A stretch of 52,086 nucleotides of DNA from Limnobacter sp. CACIAM 66H1. Lineage in GTDB: Bacteria; Pseudomonadota; Gammaproteobacteria; Burkholderiales; Burkholderiaceae_B. Each line of letters starts with the position of its first letter. Within the stretch, counting starts at the first letter, position 1. Below are positions 25,535 through 34,785 of the stretch, in pieces. Position numbers and translations under genes: made by a program. Under the pieces are notes generated by a model that did not search any database, had not been told where the DNA came from, and saw only the letters and a program-made list of their open reading frames with translations. The DNA lies in assembly GCF_001601825.1 (NCBI RefSeq), contig NZ_LUJK01000019.1, positions 1 to 52,086 of the forward strand, given 5' to 3'.

Positions 25535-26651
25535 GGTCATGACCCTAGTTGGTACCCGGCCTGAACTCATCAAGATGAGCCGCGTAATTGCGGAGCTGGA
25601 CACGCACACAGAACACACCCTCGTGCACACTGGCCAAAACTACGACTATGAATTGAATCAGGTTTTTTTTGATGATCTGGGTATTCGAAAACCTGATTTT
25701 TTTCTTGAAGCTGTGGGCGAAAATGCAGCACAAACGATTGCTCGCATAATTGAAAAATCGGATGCAGTTCTTGAACAGATCAAGCCCGATGCGCTGATGC
25801 TGTACGGCGATACCAACTCGTGTTTGGCTGTAATTTCTGCCAAACGCCGCAAGGTGCCCGTGTTTCACATGGAGGCGGGCAATCGTTGTTTTGATCAGCG
25901 TGTACCCGAAGAATTGAACCGCAAAGTGCTGGACCACCTCAGCGACATCAATATGGTATTAACCGAGCACGCCCGTCGTTATTTGATCGCTGAAGGTATT
26001 CGCCCTGAAACAATCATCAAAACCGGCTCGCACATGCGTGAAGTGCTGAATTATTACATGCCCAAAATTCAGCAAAGCAAAGTGCTTCAAACCATGAAGC
26101 TGGAAGAGGGAAAGTTTTTCATCGTGAGCGCACACCGCGAAGAAAACGTAGACAGCCCAGAGAATGTGGCTGATTTGCTTGAAACCTTGAATGCCATGGC
26201 TGAGCAATACAAGTACCCCGTAATCGTTTCCACCCACCCGCGCACTCAAAAACGCTTGGCAGAACTTGACTTAAGCAGCATGAATCCGCTGATTCAGTTC
26301 CTGAAGCCATTTGGGTTCACCGATTATATTCGCTTGCAAATGGCCGCCTCCTGCGTGATTTCTGACAGCGGCACTATCACTGAAGAAACCTCATTGCTTG
26401 GATTGAAGGCTATTACCATTCGCAATGCACATGAGCGGCCCGAGGGTATGGACGAAGGCATTCTCATCATGTCAGGGCTGAAAAAAGCCCGTGTACTGGA
26501 TGCTGTTCGAGTTGTGATTGAACAGAAAGCTGTGCAACCGAGTGTGGCTCCCGTGGTAAAAGACTACGAGAACCCCCATGTGGCCCGCCAGGTACTGCGA
26601 GTAGTGCTTAGTTACACCGACTACATCAATCGCACTGTGTGGTCCAAGTGA
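25527..26651 (+). CDS. fnlC: UDP-HexNAc 2-epimerase, FnlC/WbjD type (WecB family)
   Basis: A 374-residue non-hydrolysing 2-epimerase. 'VGTRPELIKMSRVI' (residues 7-20), 'LMLYGDTNSCLAV' (about 91), 'MEAGNRCFDQRVPEE' (about 115) and 'SAHREENVDSPENV' (about 202) are family signatures. In this setting it performs the last step, C2 epimerisation to UDP-L-FucNAc or UDP-L-QuiNAc. It overlaps the fnlA-like gene by 8 bases and the next gene by GTGA. Confidence 0.9.
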   Translation: MLKVMTLVGTRPELIKMSRVIAELDTHTEHTLVHTGQNYDYELNQVFFDDLGIRKPDFFLEAVGENAAQTIARIIEKSDAVLEQIKPDALMLYGDTNSCLAVISAKRRKVPVFHMEAGNRCFDQRVPEELNRKVLDHLSDINMVLTEHARRYLIAEGIRPETIIKTGSHMREVLNYYMPKIQQSKVLQTMKLEEGKFFIVSAHREENVDSPENVADLLETLNAMAEQYKYPVIVSTHPRTQKRLAELDLSSMNPLIQFLKPFGFTDYIRLQMAASCVISDSGTITEETSLLGLKAITIRNAHERPEGMDEGILIMSGLKKARVLDAVRVVIEQKAVQPSVAPVVKDYENPHVARQVLRVVLSYTDYINRTVWSK

Positions 26652-27601
26652 ATGGTCAGCGTATCCTGGTAACCGGCGCTACTGGCTTTGTAGGCCAGCG
26701 GGTATGCCAACTGTTGGAAAACCTTGGGGCGGTGGTTGTTAAAACCACCAGGGCGCCTTCCAGCCAGCCCAATACATTTCAGGTTGCACCATTGGGTCCA
26801 AATACAGATTGGAATGAAGCATTGCAGGGTTGTAAGGCAGTGGTTCATCTTGCTGCCCGCGTGCATGTGATGAACGACCAGGCCGCCGACCCTTTGTTCG
26901 AATTCAGGCAGGCCAACACGCTCGGCACTTTGCAACTTGCCAGGCACGCGGTCCAATGTGGTGTTAGGCGATTGGTATTCATTAGCTCTATTAAAGTGAA
27001 TGGCGAAGCGGGCGATTTCACGGCCAACGCCATACCGAACCCGATTGACCCCTATGGAATCTCAAAGTTTGAGGCCGAGCAACAGTTACTCGAACTGAGC
27101 CGTCAAAGTGGTTTGGAGGTGGTTATACTGCGTCCACCATTGGTGTATGGCCCCGGTGTAGGGGCCAACTTCCTGAAACTGCTTGGCGTTGTGGCTCGGG
27201 GAATACCATTGCCATTTGGAGCCGTGAACAACCAACGCAGCTTGGTGTATGTGGGTAATTTGGCCGATGCTATTGCTATCTGCCTGAATCATTCGAACGC
27301 GGTTGGAAAAACCTATTTGGTTTCTGACAATTCAGATGTTTCTACTCCACAGCTAGTTCGAGAAATGGCAATGGCCTTGGGGCGAAAAGCCAACCTTATT
27401 AATATCTCGCCTTGGCTAATTGAGTCCCTGGCCGCTTTGCTGGGTAAGCGTGCAGCTGCCCAGCGCCTATTGGGTAACCTTACGGTGAGCCCTCAGGCGC
27501 TGCATGAAGATTTGGATTGGGAGCCACCGTACAGCCTGCAGATAGGCATGAAAGAAACGGCTGAATGGTACATGCAGCAAGGCCAATTGAAACTACGATG
27601 A
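26648..27601 (+). CDS. WbpV-like SDR reductase/epimerase
   Basis: A 317-residue extended SDR. 'LVTGATGFVGQRV' is at the N-terminus, 'VVHLAARVHVM' near 64, 'SSIKVNGE' then 'YGISKFEAE' (YxxxK, about 138). It resembles WbpV/WreQ, which reduces the 4-keto sugar made by WbpM to UDP-D-QuiNAc, rather than GalE proper. The order wbpV-like, initiating transferase, wbpM matches D-QuiNAc O-antigen loci. I prefer GTG 26648, which overlaps the previous stop as GTGA; GTG 26639 is also open. Confidence 0.75.
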   Translation: MNGQRILVTGATGFVGQRVCQLLENLGAVVVKTTRAPSSQPNTFQVAPLGPNTDWNEALQGCKAVVHLAARVHVMNDQAADPLFEFRQANTLGTLQLARHAVQCGVRRLVFISSIKVNGEAGDFTANAIPNPIDPYGISKFEAEQQLLELSRQSGLEVVILRPPLVYGPGVGANFLKLLGVVARGIPLPFGAVNNQRSLVYVGNLADAIAICLNHSNAVGKTYLVSDNSDVSTPQLVREMAMALGRKANLINISPWLIESLAALLGKRAAAQRLLGNLTVSPQALHEDLDWEPPYSLQIGMKETAEWYMQQGQLKLR

Positions 27602-28161
27602 TGAAACGTTTGTTCGACTTGTTATTGGGTGTTGTTGTGTTGGCAATTCTCGCTTTGCCAATTCTTGTTGTTGCATTTGCGGTACGCGTAACTTCCAAAG
27701 GTCCGGTTTTGTACTGGAGTGATCGAGTTGGCATTCACAACCAAATTTTTAAAATGCCGAAGTTTCGCAGCATGCGCGTGGGTACGCCAGCAGTTGCGAC
27801 ACATCTGCTCAGTGATCCTCATTCGCATCTAACGCCCATTGGCTCTTTTATTCGTAGAACCAGTCTGGATGAATTACCGCAATTGTGGAGCATTTTAAAA
27901 GGTGATATGAGTTTCGTGGGCCCGCGCCCAGCGTTGTTTAATCAGCACGACTTAATTGAATTGCGCACAGAAAAAGGTGTACACCATATTCTTCCTGGTT
28001 TGACGGGTTGGGCTCAAGTGAATGGTCGTGACGACATACCTATTCCCCGCAAAGTACAGTTGGATTATGAATACTTGCAAAAGCAAAGTTTGTTGTTCGA
28101 CATTCAAATACTTTGGCTTACATTCCTGAAAGTGATTAAACGCGACGGTGTTTCGCACTAA
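27598..28161 (+). CDS. Polyprenyl-phosphate sugar phosphotransferase (PglC/WcaJ-type)
   Basis: A 187-residue monotopic phosphoglycosyl transferase. One N-terminal hydrophobic helix ('[21 protein letters not shown]') is followed by the catalytic domain: '[13 protein letters not shown]', 'KFRSMR', the Asp-Glu dyad in '[10 protein letters not shown]' (about 83), '[12 protein letters not shown]' and '[14 protein letters not shown]'. It attaches the first sugar-phosphate to undecaprenyl phosphate. Small size is PglC/WbaP-core-like. ATG 27598 overlaps the previous stop. Placed between wbpV-like and wbpM-like genes, its donor is probably UDP-D-QuiNAc or a related sugar (inference). Confidence 0.88.
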   Translation: MMKRLFDLLLGVVVLAILALPILVVAFAVRVTSKGPVLYWSDRVGIHNQIFKMPKFRSMRVGTPAVATHLLSDPHSHLTPIGSFIRRTSLDELPQLWSILKGDMSFVGPRPALFNQHDLIELRTEKGVHHILPGLTGWAQVNGRDDIPIPRKVQLDYEYLQKQSLLFDIQILWLTFLKVIKRDGVSH

Positions 28162-28175
28162 GGCACACGTTCAAC

Positions 28176-30095
28176 ATGTTTCTTTCAAAATTCGCCAGTC
28201 CTGTTCTTAATTTGCCCCGCGTCGCCAAGCGACTAATCGTGTTGGCAGTGGATGCAAGCCTCTGTGTTCTCACGGTTTGGCTTGCCTATTATTTGCGTCT
28301 TGATTACTGGATCTCATTGACCAATCCTGATTTTGGCTGGAATCCAATGGCAGCTGTGGGGATGAGCCTTCTAATCGCGATTCCACTGTTCATCGTCAAT
28401 GGTTTCTATCGGGCAATATTCAGGTATTCAGGTTTGTCTGCCATATTTACTGTCTCCAAAGTGATTGCGGTTTATGGCGTTATTTATGCGGCTATTTTCA
28501 CTGCCATGGGTGTATCGGGTGTGCCGCGTACAGTGGGTATTATTCAGCCAATATTGCTTATGGTGTTTGTGGGCCTTACTCGCCTGTTTGCCCGGTTTTG
28601 GTTGGGTGGCTTGTACCGTAATCAATTGCAGTTGGCCAATTTGCCACGTGTGCTTATCTATGGTGCCGGCGCCACAGGCAGGCAACTGGCAGGTGCCTTG
28701 GCCAACAGCCATGAAATGCGCGTTGTAGGCTTTATTGACGACAACAAAGCTTTGCACAAACAAACCATCAATGATCTGAAAATTTTTAATCCGCAAGATC
28801 TGCAGGGTCTTGTTGAAACACTAGGCGTGAATACTGTGTTGCTCGCATTCAATGCTGCAAGTCGCAAACGTAGAAATGAAATTCTCGACAGTATTTCAAA
28901 AAGCAAAGTAGCGGTTCGAACTTTGCCGCGGGTTACTGAAATAGCAGCAGGAAAAATCAGTGTTTCTGATCTGCGCGAACTTGATATCGATGATCTTCTG
29001 GGGCGTGACCCGGTTAGCCCTGACCCCGAATTACTTTCAAAAAATATTCTTGGCAAAGTAGTTTTGGTGACTGGCGCAGGTGGCTCTATCGGCAGTGAGC
29101 TGTGTCGTCAAATTTTGAAAGTAGGTCCAGCGCAGCTTTTACTCGTTGAGCAAAGTGAATTCGCCTTGTATCAAATTCACCAAGAACTTGAGCAGAAGCC
29201 AGTAGCGAATAATCACGGGCAGGTTGTCTTAATTCCCTTTCTGGCCTCAGTTCGGGATGAAGTCCGTATGGACAGTATTCTTGCCAAATTTAAACCGCAC
29301 ACAATATTTCATGCCGCTGCCTATAAGCATGTGCCGTTGGTTGAACACAACTTGAGTGAAGGCATTCATAACAACGTATTCGGTACTTTCACAATGGCCA
29401 AGCTGGCCTTGAAGCATAGTACGGAAAATTTCGTGTTGATTAGTACCGACAAAGCGGTTCGCCCGACTAATGTCATGGGTGCCACCAAGCGCCTTGCAGA
29501 AATGTCGTTACAGGCCCTAGCTGAAACATCAAGCACAACCGTTTTTTCTATGGTGCGTTTTGGAAACGTACTTGGCTCATCGGGTTCAGTTGTTCCATTG
29601 TTTCGCCAGCAAATTCGCGATGGTGGGCCAATCACCCTCACTCACCAAGACATTACCCGTTACTTCATGACGATACCCGAAGCAGCGCAGCTGGTGATTC
29701 AAGCCAGCGCTTTGGCAAAGGGCGGGGATGTGTTTTTGCTCGATATGGGGGAGCCAATCAAAATTTACGATCTCGCTGTTCGAATGATTGAGCTATCCGG
29801 CCTCACCTTGAAGGATGAATCCAATCCCGAGGGCGATATTGAAATTCAGATTACAGGGCTACGGCCAGGTGAGAAGTTGTATGAAGAGTTGTTGATTGGG
29901 AATGAACCAAAACAAACAGTTCATTCGAGGATCCTGATGGGAACAGAATCATATCTACCTATACGGGAATTTGAACTCGAACTTCTTGAATTGTCTCGTT
30001 TCTTGAATCAGGGAAAACTTCGAGAGGCATCCGAAACTCTATGTCGGTGTGTTGAGGGTTATTCAGCAGGCGGAGTGGTGGACTGGGTCTTCTGA
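28176..30095 (+). CDS. wbpM: UDP-GlcNAc 4,6-dehydratase, WbpM/FlaA1 type, membrane-bound
   Basis: A 639-residue protein, the full WbpM/PglF length. Four membrane helices occupy about residues 15-125. A CoA-binding-like Rossmann domain ('YGAGATGRQLAGAL') follows at about 160. The C-terminal SDR domain has 'TGAGGSIGSELC' near 298 and the catalytic TDK with MxxxK (Met434/Lys438) in 'STDKAVRPTNVMGATK'. It makes UDP-2-acetamido-2,6-dideoxy-4-hexulose, the precursor of D-QuiNAc and of bacillosamine- or legionaminic-type sugars. It is the last gene of the tightly packed first block. Confidence 0.92.
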   Translation: MFLSKFASPVLNLPRVAKRLIVLAVDASLCVLTVWLAYYLRLDYWISLTNPDFGWNPMAAVGMSLLIAIPLFIVNGFYRAIFRYSGLSAIFTVSKVIAVYGVIYAAIFTAMGVSGVPRTVGIIQPILLMVFVGLTRLFARFWLGGLYRNQLQLANLPRVLIYGAGATGRQLAGALANSHEMRVVGFIDDNKALHKQTINDLKIFNPQDLQGLVETLGVNTVLLAFNAASRKRRNEILDSISKSKVAVRTLPRVTEIAAGKISVSDLRELDIDDLLGRDPVSPDPELLSKNILGKVVLVTGAGGSIGSELCRQILKVGPAQLLLVEQSEFALYQIHQELEQKPVANNHGQVVLIPFLASVRDEVRMDSILAKFKPHTIFHAAAYKHVPLVEHNLSEGIHNNVFGTFTMAKLALKHSTENFVLISTDKAVRPTNVMGATKRLAEMSLQALAETSSTTVFSMVRFGNVLGSSGSVVPLFRQQIRDGGPITLTHQDITRYFMTIPEAAQLVIQASALAKGGDVFLLDMGEPIKIYDLAVRMIELSGLTLKDESNPEGDIEIQITGLRPGEKLYEELLIGNEPKQTVHSRILMGTESYLPIREFELELLELSRFLNQGKLREASETLCRCVEGYSAGGVVDWVF

Positions 30096-30113
30096 AGAAA
30101 TCAAATTATTTTT

Positions 30114-31217
30114 TTATTCTATGCGACTGATTGCTTGTTCAACTCTTTGCTGAATTGCATAGGGTGAAAATAACCTCAGGTAGTATTCTCTTGCTTTTGA
30201 ATCGGTGTTTGAGTCGCAGTTCTGTATGGTGTTTAAAAAGGTCTCGTCATCGTCAGTCCTTATTAAGACACTATTGGGTACATCTTCATAGCCAACTGCT
30301 GCGAAATTTGATGCAAGCACCATTTTGTTGAACATTAGGGCCTCAGCAATTTTTACTTTCATCCCTCCTCCCGAAAATATCGGGGCTACAACGATTTGGG
30401 CTTGTGTGTAGAAGTCAGCGATATCGTCCACCCTTCCTCGAACATCAAGATTCTTGAATTGATGTGCATACTTATCAATCCCGTTGCCGATCGCAATAAT
30501 TTTCTTATTGTTAAGCCTAGGGGCAATTTTGAAATTCAAGTATGCAAGTGCTTCAACATTTGGTGGAAAGTCAGATCCAACAAAGAGTGCATAAGGAATA
30601 TCTACATGTCTAGGAGCTAGTTGCACTTGAATGTTTCTAAAGCCGTCCTTGATTGAGACGGGGATGCAACAGGTTAAGGCGGACGAGTTTCTTCTCTTCA
30701 ATATTGCTTCATCTGTTTGCTGTATCGCAATTAGTAAATCGGACCCTTTGATTGAGAGGTATTCATTGGCTGCAGTTGCCAAATATGAAATCCAGTAAGA
30801 GGGTTGTCTCTTTGCGTAATGTTTTATGATTGGTGTCTCAATATTGTGGAAATAGCAAATAATTTTGCTTCGCCGGCTTAGAAATCTTATTAGCGGGATC
30901 AGGATGCCGAACAAAGACGAATCGAGCCAGATTAGTTCTGGCTGTTCTTTTCTGATCCGGCTAATCAAAAAATAGGCCCCCTTAGGGCTTAATGTCGCGC
31001 AAAGTAGGCATAGGTTTGCCAATGCCGTACCAACTTTATTGTGGGTAGTTGGCACTTTCACGCAGTCTGAAGATGCGTTTCTATTTACAGATAAAGCTGT
31101 GGTCGAATAGCTTTGCAACACCCTAGACAATGCCTCAAGGTTTGATTTGGCCACCACGGAGCCGCCGTAGTTCTTGTCTTCAAGACTAGGGGAAATGTAA
31201 AAAAGACTTTTAGCCAT
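30114..31217 (-). CDS. Family 4 glycosyltransferase on the opposite strand
   Basis: A 367-residue GT-B glycosyltransferase. C-terminal signals include 'ALFVGSDFPPNVEALAYL' (about 210), 'VRGRVDDIADFYTQAQIVVAPIFSGGGMKVKIAEALMFNK' in pieces near 255-295 (the conserved GGG.K.K..EA loop) and 'VLASNFAAVGYEDVPN'. The DNA is visibly AT-richer than the flanking block and runs against every neighbouring biosynthesis gene. Its start overlaps the end of the gene upstream on the minus strand by 8 bases. Donor and acceptor unknown. Confidence 0.8.
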   Translation of the reverse strand: MAKSLFYISPSLEDKNYGGSVVAKSNLEALSRVLQSYSTTALSVNRNASSDCVKVPTTHNKVGTALANLCLLCATLSPKGAYFLISRIRKEQPELIWLDSSLFGILIPLIRFLSRRSKIICYFHNIETPIIKHYAKRQPSYWISYLATAANEYLSIKGSDLLIAIQQTDEAILKRRNSSALTCCIPVSIKDGFRNIQVQLAPRHVDIPYALFVGSDFPPNVEALAYLNFKIAPRLNNKKIIAIGNGIDKYAHQFKNLDVRGRVDDIADFYTQAQIVVAPIFSGGGMKVKIAEALMFNKMVLASNFAAVGYEDVPNSVLIRTDDDETFLNTIQNCDSNTDSKAREYYLRLFSPYAIQQRVEQAISRIE

Positions 31218-32001
31218 TTTTCTTTGTGTGGAGTTTTTCTAAAAAATTGTCTAACCTGACAAAAAGTCGCGGTGCTTGATTCATGGCACTGTGTATCTCA
31301 ATTCCTTTGTTTAACAAACGTAGTGACAACATTTTTTCATTAACAATGGCGCGGGCTTTAAATTTCGCCACATCGCTGTAGTTTTCGACACATTGCTTAC
31401 TTTTATACCATCCCCCGCCGAAAAGCCATTCCTCTAGACGCTTCTTTAAATTGTTGGACATTGACGATGGGAAAATCGAGTCATCAACTGTCTCCCCCTG
31501 TTGTTGGTGAACCAGCTCACTGTTAACTGTGAAATCAATCTTCTCGATGGCTTCATTGCCCAAGTAAAAACAGTACGTACTCATCCACCGATCCCCTGAC
31601 AGTCCGTAAATCGAAAAAGTCTCTCCTTTGTGTAATTTGTCAGTAAAACCAACTGCATGCTTGATATTTTGCTTGATACAACTTTTAAAAAAATGAAATC
31701 GAATGTGACTGAACTTCCTGTGCGAATTCACGGTATCGTTGACAAAAATGTATCCGTACCTCGGTTTTGGCGAATGTTCTAGGCTCCAGTTAAGGCCTTC
31801 TTGCCATGCTGAAAATTCGCCTGCGTGGTTTGAGCCGTGCAGGGCTGTCCAAGAATTATCAAAGTCAGAGAGCCGTACATCAGGGGAGTTGCAAACAACA
31901 ATCTTCTTGCTATTGACAAATCGTTGGCAGAAGGCTTTGGTGCGTTCAGTATTTTTCGGGTAGTAACTAGCCAAAATCAAGGTGTAGTCGCCGCTTCGCA
32001 T
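31210..32001 (-). CDS. Glycosyltransferase-like protein of uncertain family
   Basis: A 263-residue protein without a signal peptide. 'HGSNHAGEFSAWQEGLNW' (about 54) and 'YGYIFVNDTVNSHRKF' (about 83) resemble the glycan-binding core of RgpF/rhamnan-type glycosyltransferase-like proteins, where an FxND[ST]V motif is common. The rest is poorly recognisable. It overlaps the GT4 gene downstream, so the pair is one minus-strand unit. A sugar-transfer role is an inference from context and weak motif similarity. Confidence 0.5.
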   Translation of the reverse strand: MRSGDYTLILASYYPKNTERTKAFCQRFVNSKKIVVCNSPDVRLSDFDNSWTALHGSNHAGEFSAWQEGLNWSLEHSPKPRYGYIFVNDTVNSHRKFSHIRFHFFKSCIKQNIKHAVGFTDKLHKGETFSIYGLSGDRWMSTYCFYLGNEAIEKIDFTVNSELVHQQQGETVDDSIFPSSMSNNLKKRLEEWLFGGGWYKSKQCVENYSDVAKFKARAIVNEKMLSLRLLNKGIEIHSAMNQAPRLFVRLDNFLEKLHTKKNG

Positions 32002-32108
32002 ACAATATTATTTTCCTGGCCCAAATGATTTATGAGAACTAGCACTGTACCTGTAAATCTCCTTAGATTACATCCGTCTGGATGCCCACTGCTTCACGCG
32101 GTACATGA

Positions 32109-33596
32109 ATGAGCCGGCACTCATATAAGCCTGCCTCCTCGCGATTATTGGCAAAAAACGCAGTCTGGAACTTCACTGGACTAATTGCGCCACTAATCGT
32201 TGCGTTGTACGCGATTCCGATTCTAATCGAAGGAATGGGTAGTGAGCGATTTGGTTTGTTGGCTGTTATTTGGGTAGGAGTTGGCTATTTTAGCCTGTTC
32301 GATTTTGGTCTTGGCCGAGCCCTAACAAAACTGGTCTCCGAGAGACTTGGAAGTGGCCAAATTTCCGACCTTGGCTCGCTAATCTGGACCGCTTTGGTGG
32401 TTTTATTTGCGGTCAGCTTAGTCGGATCGTTCTTGATTGCAACTTGCAATGCAATCCTGGTCGAGAGGTTGTTGGATGTGAATCATACGCTCAATGATGA
32501 AGCCAGGATTGCATTTTATTTGTTGGCCGTTGGAATACCCGTGGTGGTTTTAACCACTGGTTTTATTGGTGTTCTGGAAGCGCATCAACAGTTCAAAGTC
32601 ATCGCCAAGATTCGCATGCCATTGGGGATTTTTACCTATCTAGGGCCACTGCTCACCCTGCAGCTCACGCCGGACGTTGCATGGGCCACTGGCATTCTGC
32701 TGTTCGGTCGTATGGTGGCCGCCATTTTTTACTATCGCGCTGCTTGTAAGGCCGAACATTCACTTGCAAAATTCATTCGACCCCAAAGGCTTTTTATTAA
32801 GCCACTTACAAGTTTTGGTGGATGGATTACAGTCACTAATATCATTGGACCACTGATGACCTACATGGATCGGTTTTTCATTGGTGCGATTACTGGCTTG
32901 TCGGCTGTGACGTATTACGTGACTCCCTACGAAATCTTAGTGCGCCTGCAAATGGTTTCACAGGCAATTGTTGGTGTTATTTTTCCTGCGGTATCCTCAG
33001 CATACGTTTCCAACATGGAGCGGTTTAATGCGCTTTACGTTCAAGGTAGTAAAGTCCTTTATTGGTTGATGTTGCCTCTATTATCGGGCGTAGTATTGTT
33101 TGGTCCTGAGGCTTTGGAATTTTGGCTTGGCGGTGAATTTCATGAAATTTCTGTCCCCATCCTCTACTGGTTGTCCATCGGATGGATGGTGAATATCATC
33201 GCGCAGCCGGCTTCTGTGATACTGCAGGCTGCGGGTAGGCCTGACTTAACCGCAAAGGCGCACATGGTCGAGTTCGTTTTCTATTCAATTGGCTTGGTGT
33301 TGTTGCTTAAAAATTTTGGCATAGTCGGTGCAGCTATGGCATGGGTTATTAGAGTCGTTATGGACACCTTGGCGCTTAATTGCTTGGTAATGAGGGTTCT
33401 CCCGGTGGCAAAGGCGCATGCTATGCGGACGATATTTGTCACGATTTGTACCATAGTATTCATGGCCGCTCTTGTCTGGGTTGAAAGCCATTATTTCAGG
33501 GCGTTGGTATTGGTTGCCGTAATTTGTAGTTCGCTAGCTTTTGCTGTACCTTTTGCTCGCACTTTTATCAGAAAGTCTCATGCTAATAGTATTTAA
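32109..33596 (+). CDS. wzx: Wzx-type oligosaccharide flippase
   Basis: A 495-residue MATE/MOP-superfamily protein with about 12-14 hydrophobic helices and very few charged residues between them. The N-terminal 'SRLLAKNAVWNFTGLIAPLIVALYAIPILIEGMG' region is typical of PST/Wzx proteins (only key part cited). Wzx moves undecaprenyl-linked repeat units across the inner membrane. It restarts the plus-strand direction after the inverted pair and is 32 bp from the methyltransferase gene. Confidence 0.85.
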   Translation: MSRHSYKPASSRLLAKNAVWNFTGLIAPLIVALYAIPILIEGMGSERFGLLAVIWVGVGYFSLFDFGLGRALTKLVSERLGSGQISDLGSLIWTALVVLFAVSLVGSFLIATCNAILVERLLDVNHTLNDEARIAFYLLAVGIPVVVLTTGFIGVLEAHQQFKVIAKIRMPLGIFTYLGPLLTLQLTPDVAWATGILLFGRMVAAIFYYRAACKAEHSLAKFIRPQRLFIKPLTSFGGWITVTNIIGPLMTYMDRFFIGAITGLSAVTYYVTPYEILVRLQMVSQAIVGVIFPAVSSAYVSNMERFNALYVQGSKVLYWLMLPLLSGVVLFGPEALEFWLGGEFHEISVPILYWLSIGWMVNIIAQPASVILQAAGRPDLTAKAHMVEFVFYSIGLVLLLKNFGIVGAAMAWVIRVVMDTLALNCLVMRVLPVAKAHAMRTIFVTICTIVFMAALVWVESHYFRALVLVAVICSSLAFAVPFARTFIRKSHANSI

Positions 33597-33628
33597 CTTC
33601 AAGCACGAAGGATTAAGGTTTTAAGAAA

Positions 33629-34705
33629 ATGCAAACATTCCCTGAATCGCATTCGGTGCAAGGCTCTAGCACTTGGCCTCAAGATGGTTTGGAGAGGGTT
33701 AAAATTTGCCCAGTTTGCTCCAGTGAGCGCCGTCATTTGCTGCACAAGGATTTGTCTGACAAAATTTTTAAGTGCGCCCCGGGCTCGTGGGACATGTTTC
33801 AATGTCAGGCCTGTCGCAGTGCATATCTTGATCCCAGGCCAACGGTCTCCACCATAGGAATGGCTTACACCACTTATTTTACGCACTCCCAGTCCGTGCA
33901 GAATGACTATCGAGATTTAGGCTTTTTGCGGCGTTTGAAACGAGCACTGGCCAATGGCTATCGCAATAAAAGATTCGGAACCAATCTGCATCCTTCGACC
34001 AAACTTGGTGTGGTGTTTGCTTATTTCTCACCTGGATTTCGAAATCTTTTGGATGCTGAGCGGCGTTGCATCCCGTTCGGAGGACGAGGGCACAGATTAC
34101 TCGATGTCGGTTGCGGTAATGGCGACTTTTTGTTGCTTGCCTCTCAGGCCGGGTGGGAGGTGGTTGGTCTTGAGCCAGACCCAAAGGCAGCACAGGCTGC
34201 GCGCAATCATGGAATTGATGTGAGGCAAGATTCGATCGAATCGTTAGATCCAGCGATTGAGAGTTTTGACGGTATAACATTGAGCCATGTAATTGAACAT
34301 ATGCACGATCCGGCTGCCGCTCTGCGTCATTGTTATGCTTTGTTAAAACCAAACGGTTGGATTTGGATTGAAACCCCCAATGTTGATGCTCAGGGGCATG
34401 AAAGTTTTGGGCCTTCGTGGCGGGGCTTGGAGCCACCCCGGCATTTGGTTCTTTTCAATCGACCATCTTTGTTCGATTTGCTCAGGAAGATTGGATTTGC
34501 TGAGCTTGAAGATCTTCCTTATCGCCCATTGTGTGATTACCTTTTTAAAGAAAGTAATAAGATCGCGGGGGAACTAAATGATCAATCTAGCTGCGCTACG
34601 CCGAGCAATTTGGCGCGAAAGATTGCAATAGCAGAGCGACGTGCCAAACGAAATGCAGGGTTGAGAGAATTTGTGACGGTTCGTGCAATTAAACCAGCCG
34701 ATTAG
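33629..34705 (+). CDS. Class I SAM-dependent methyltransferase with N-terminal Cys motif
   Basis: A 358-residue protein. The N-terminus holds a putative zinc ribbon: 'CPVC' (about residue 28) and 'CQAC' (about 58). The methyltransferase core starts with 'LLDVGCGNGDFLLLA' (about 158, SAM-binding), 'VVGLEPDPKA' (motif II) and 'ITLSHVIEHMHDP' (motif IV). 'PNGWIWIETPN' follows. This architecture is common in sugar C- or O-methyltransferases and in glycan-capping enzymes. The substrate is unknown; context suggests a sugar or the glycan end. Confidence 0.82.
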   Translation: MQTFPESHSVQGSSTWPQDGLERVKICPVCSSERRHLLHKDLSDKIFKCAPGSWDMFQCQACRSAYLDPRPTVSTIGMAYTTYFTHSQSVQNDYRDLGFLRRLKRALANGYRNKRFGTNLHPSTKLGVVFAYFSPGFRNLLDAERRCIPFGGRGHRLLDVGCGNGDFLLLASQAGWEVVGLEPDPKAAQAARNHGIDVRQDSIESLDPAIESFDGITLSHVIEHMHDPAAALRHCYALLKPNGWIWIETPNVDAQGHESFGPSWRGLEPPRHLVLFNRPSLFDLLRKIGFAELEDLPYRPLCDYLFKESNKIAGELNDQSSCATPSNLARKIAIAERRAKRNAGLREFVTVRAIKPAD

Positions 34706-34785
34706 GTTGTGGTTGAGGATCAAATATCGTCTACTCTCGAAACTGTAGTGAAAATAGTTGCTTAATTTAGAAAGGCGTAACCGTG

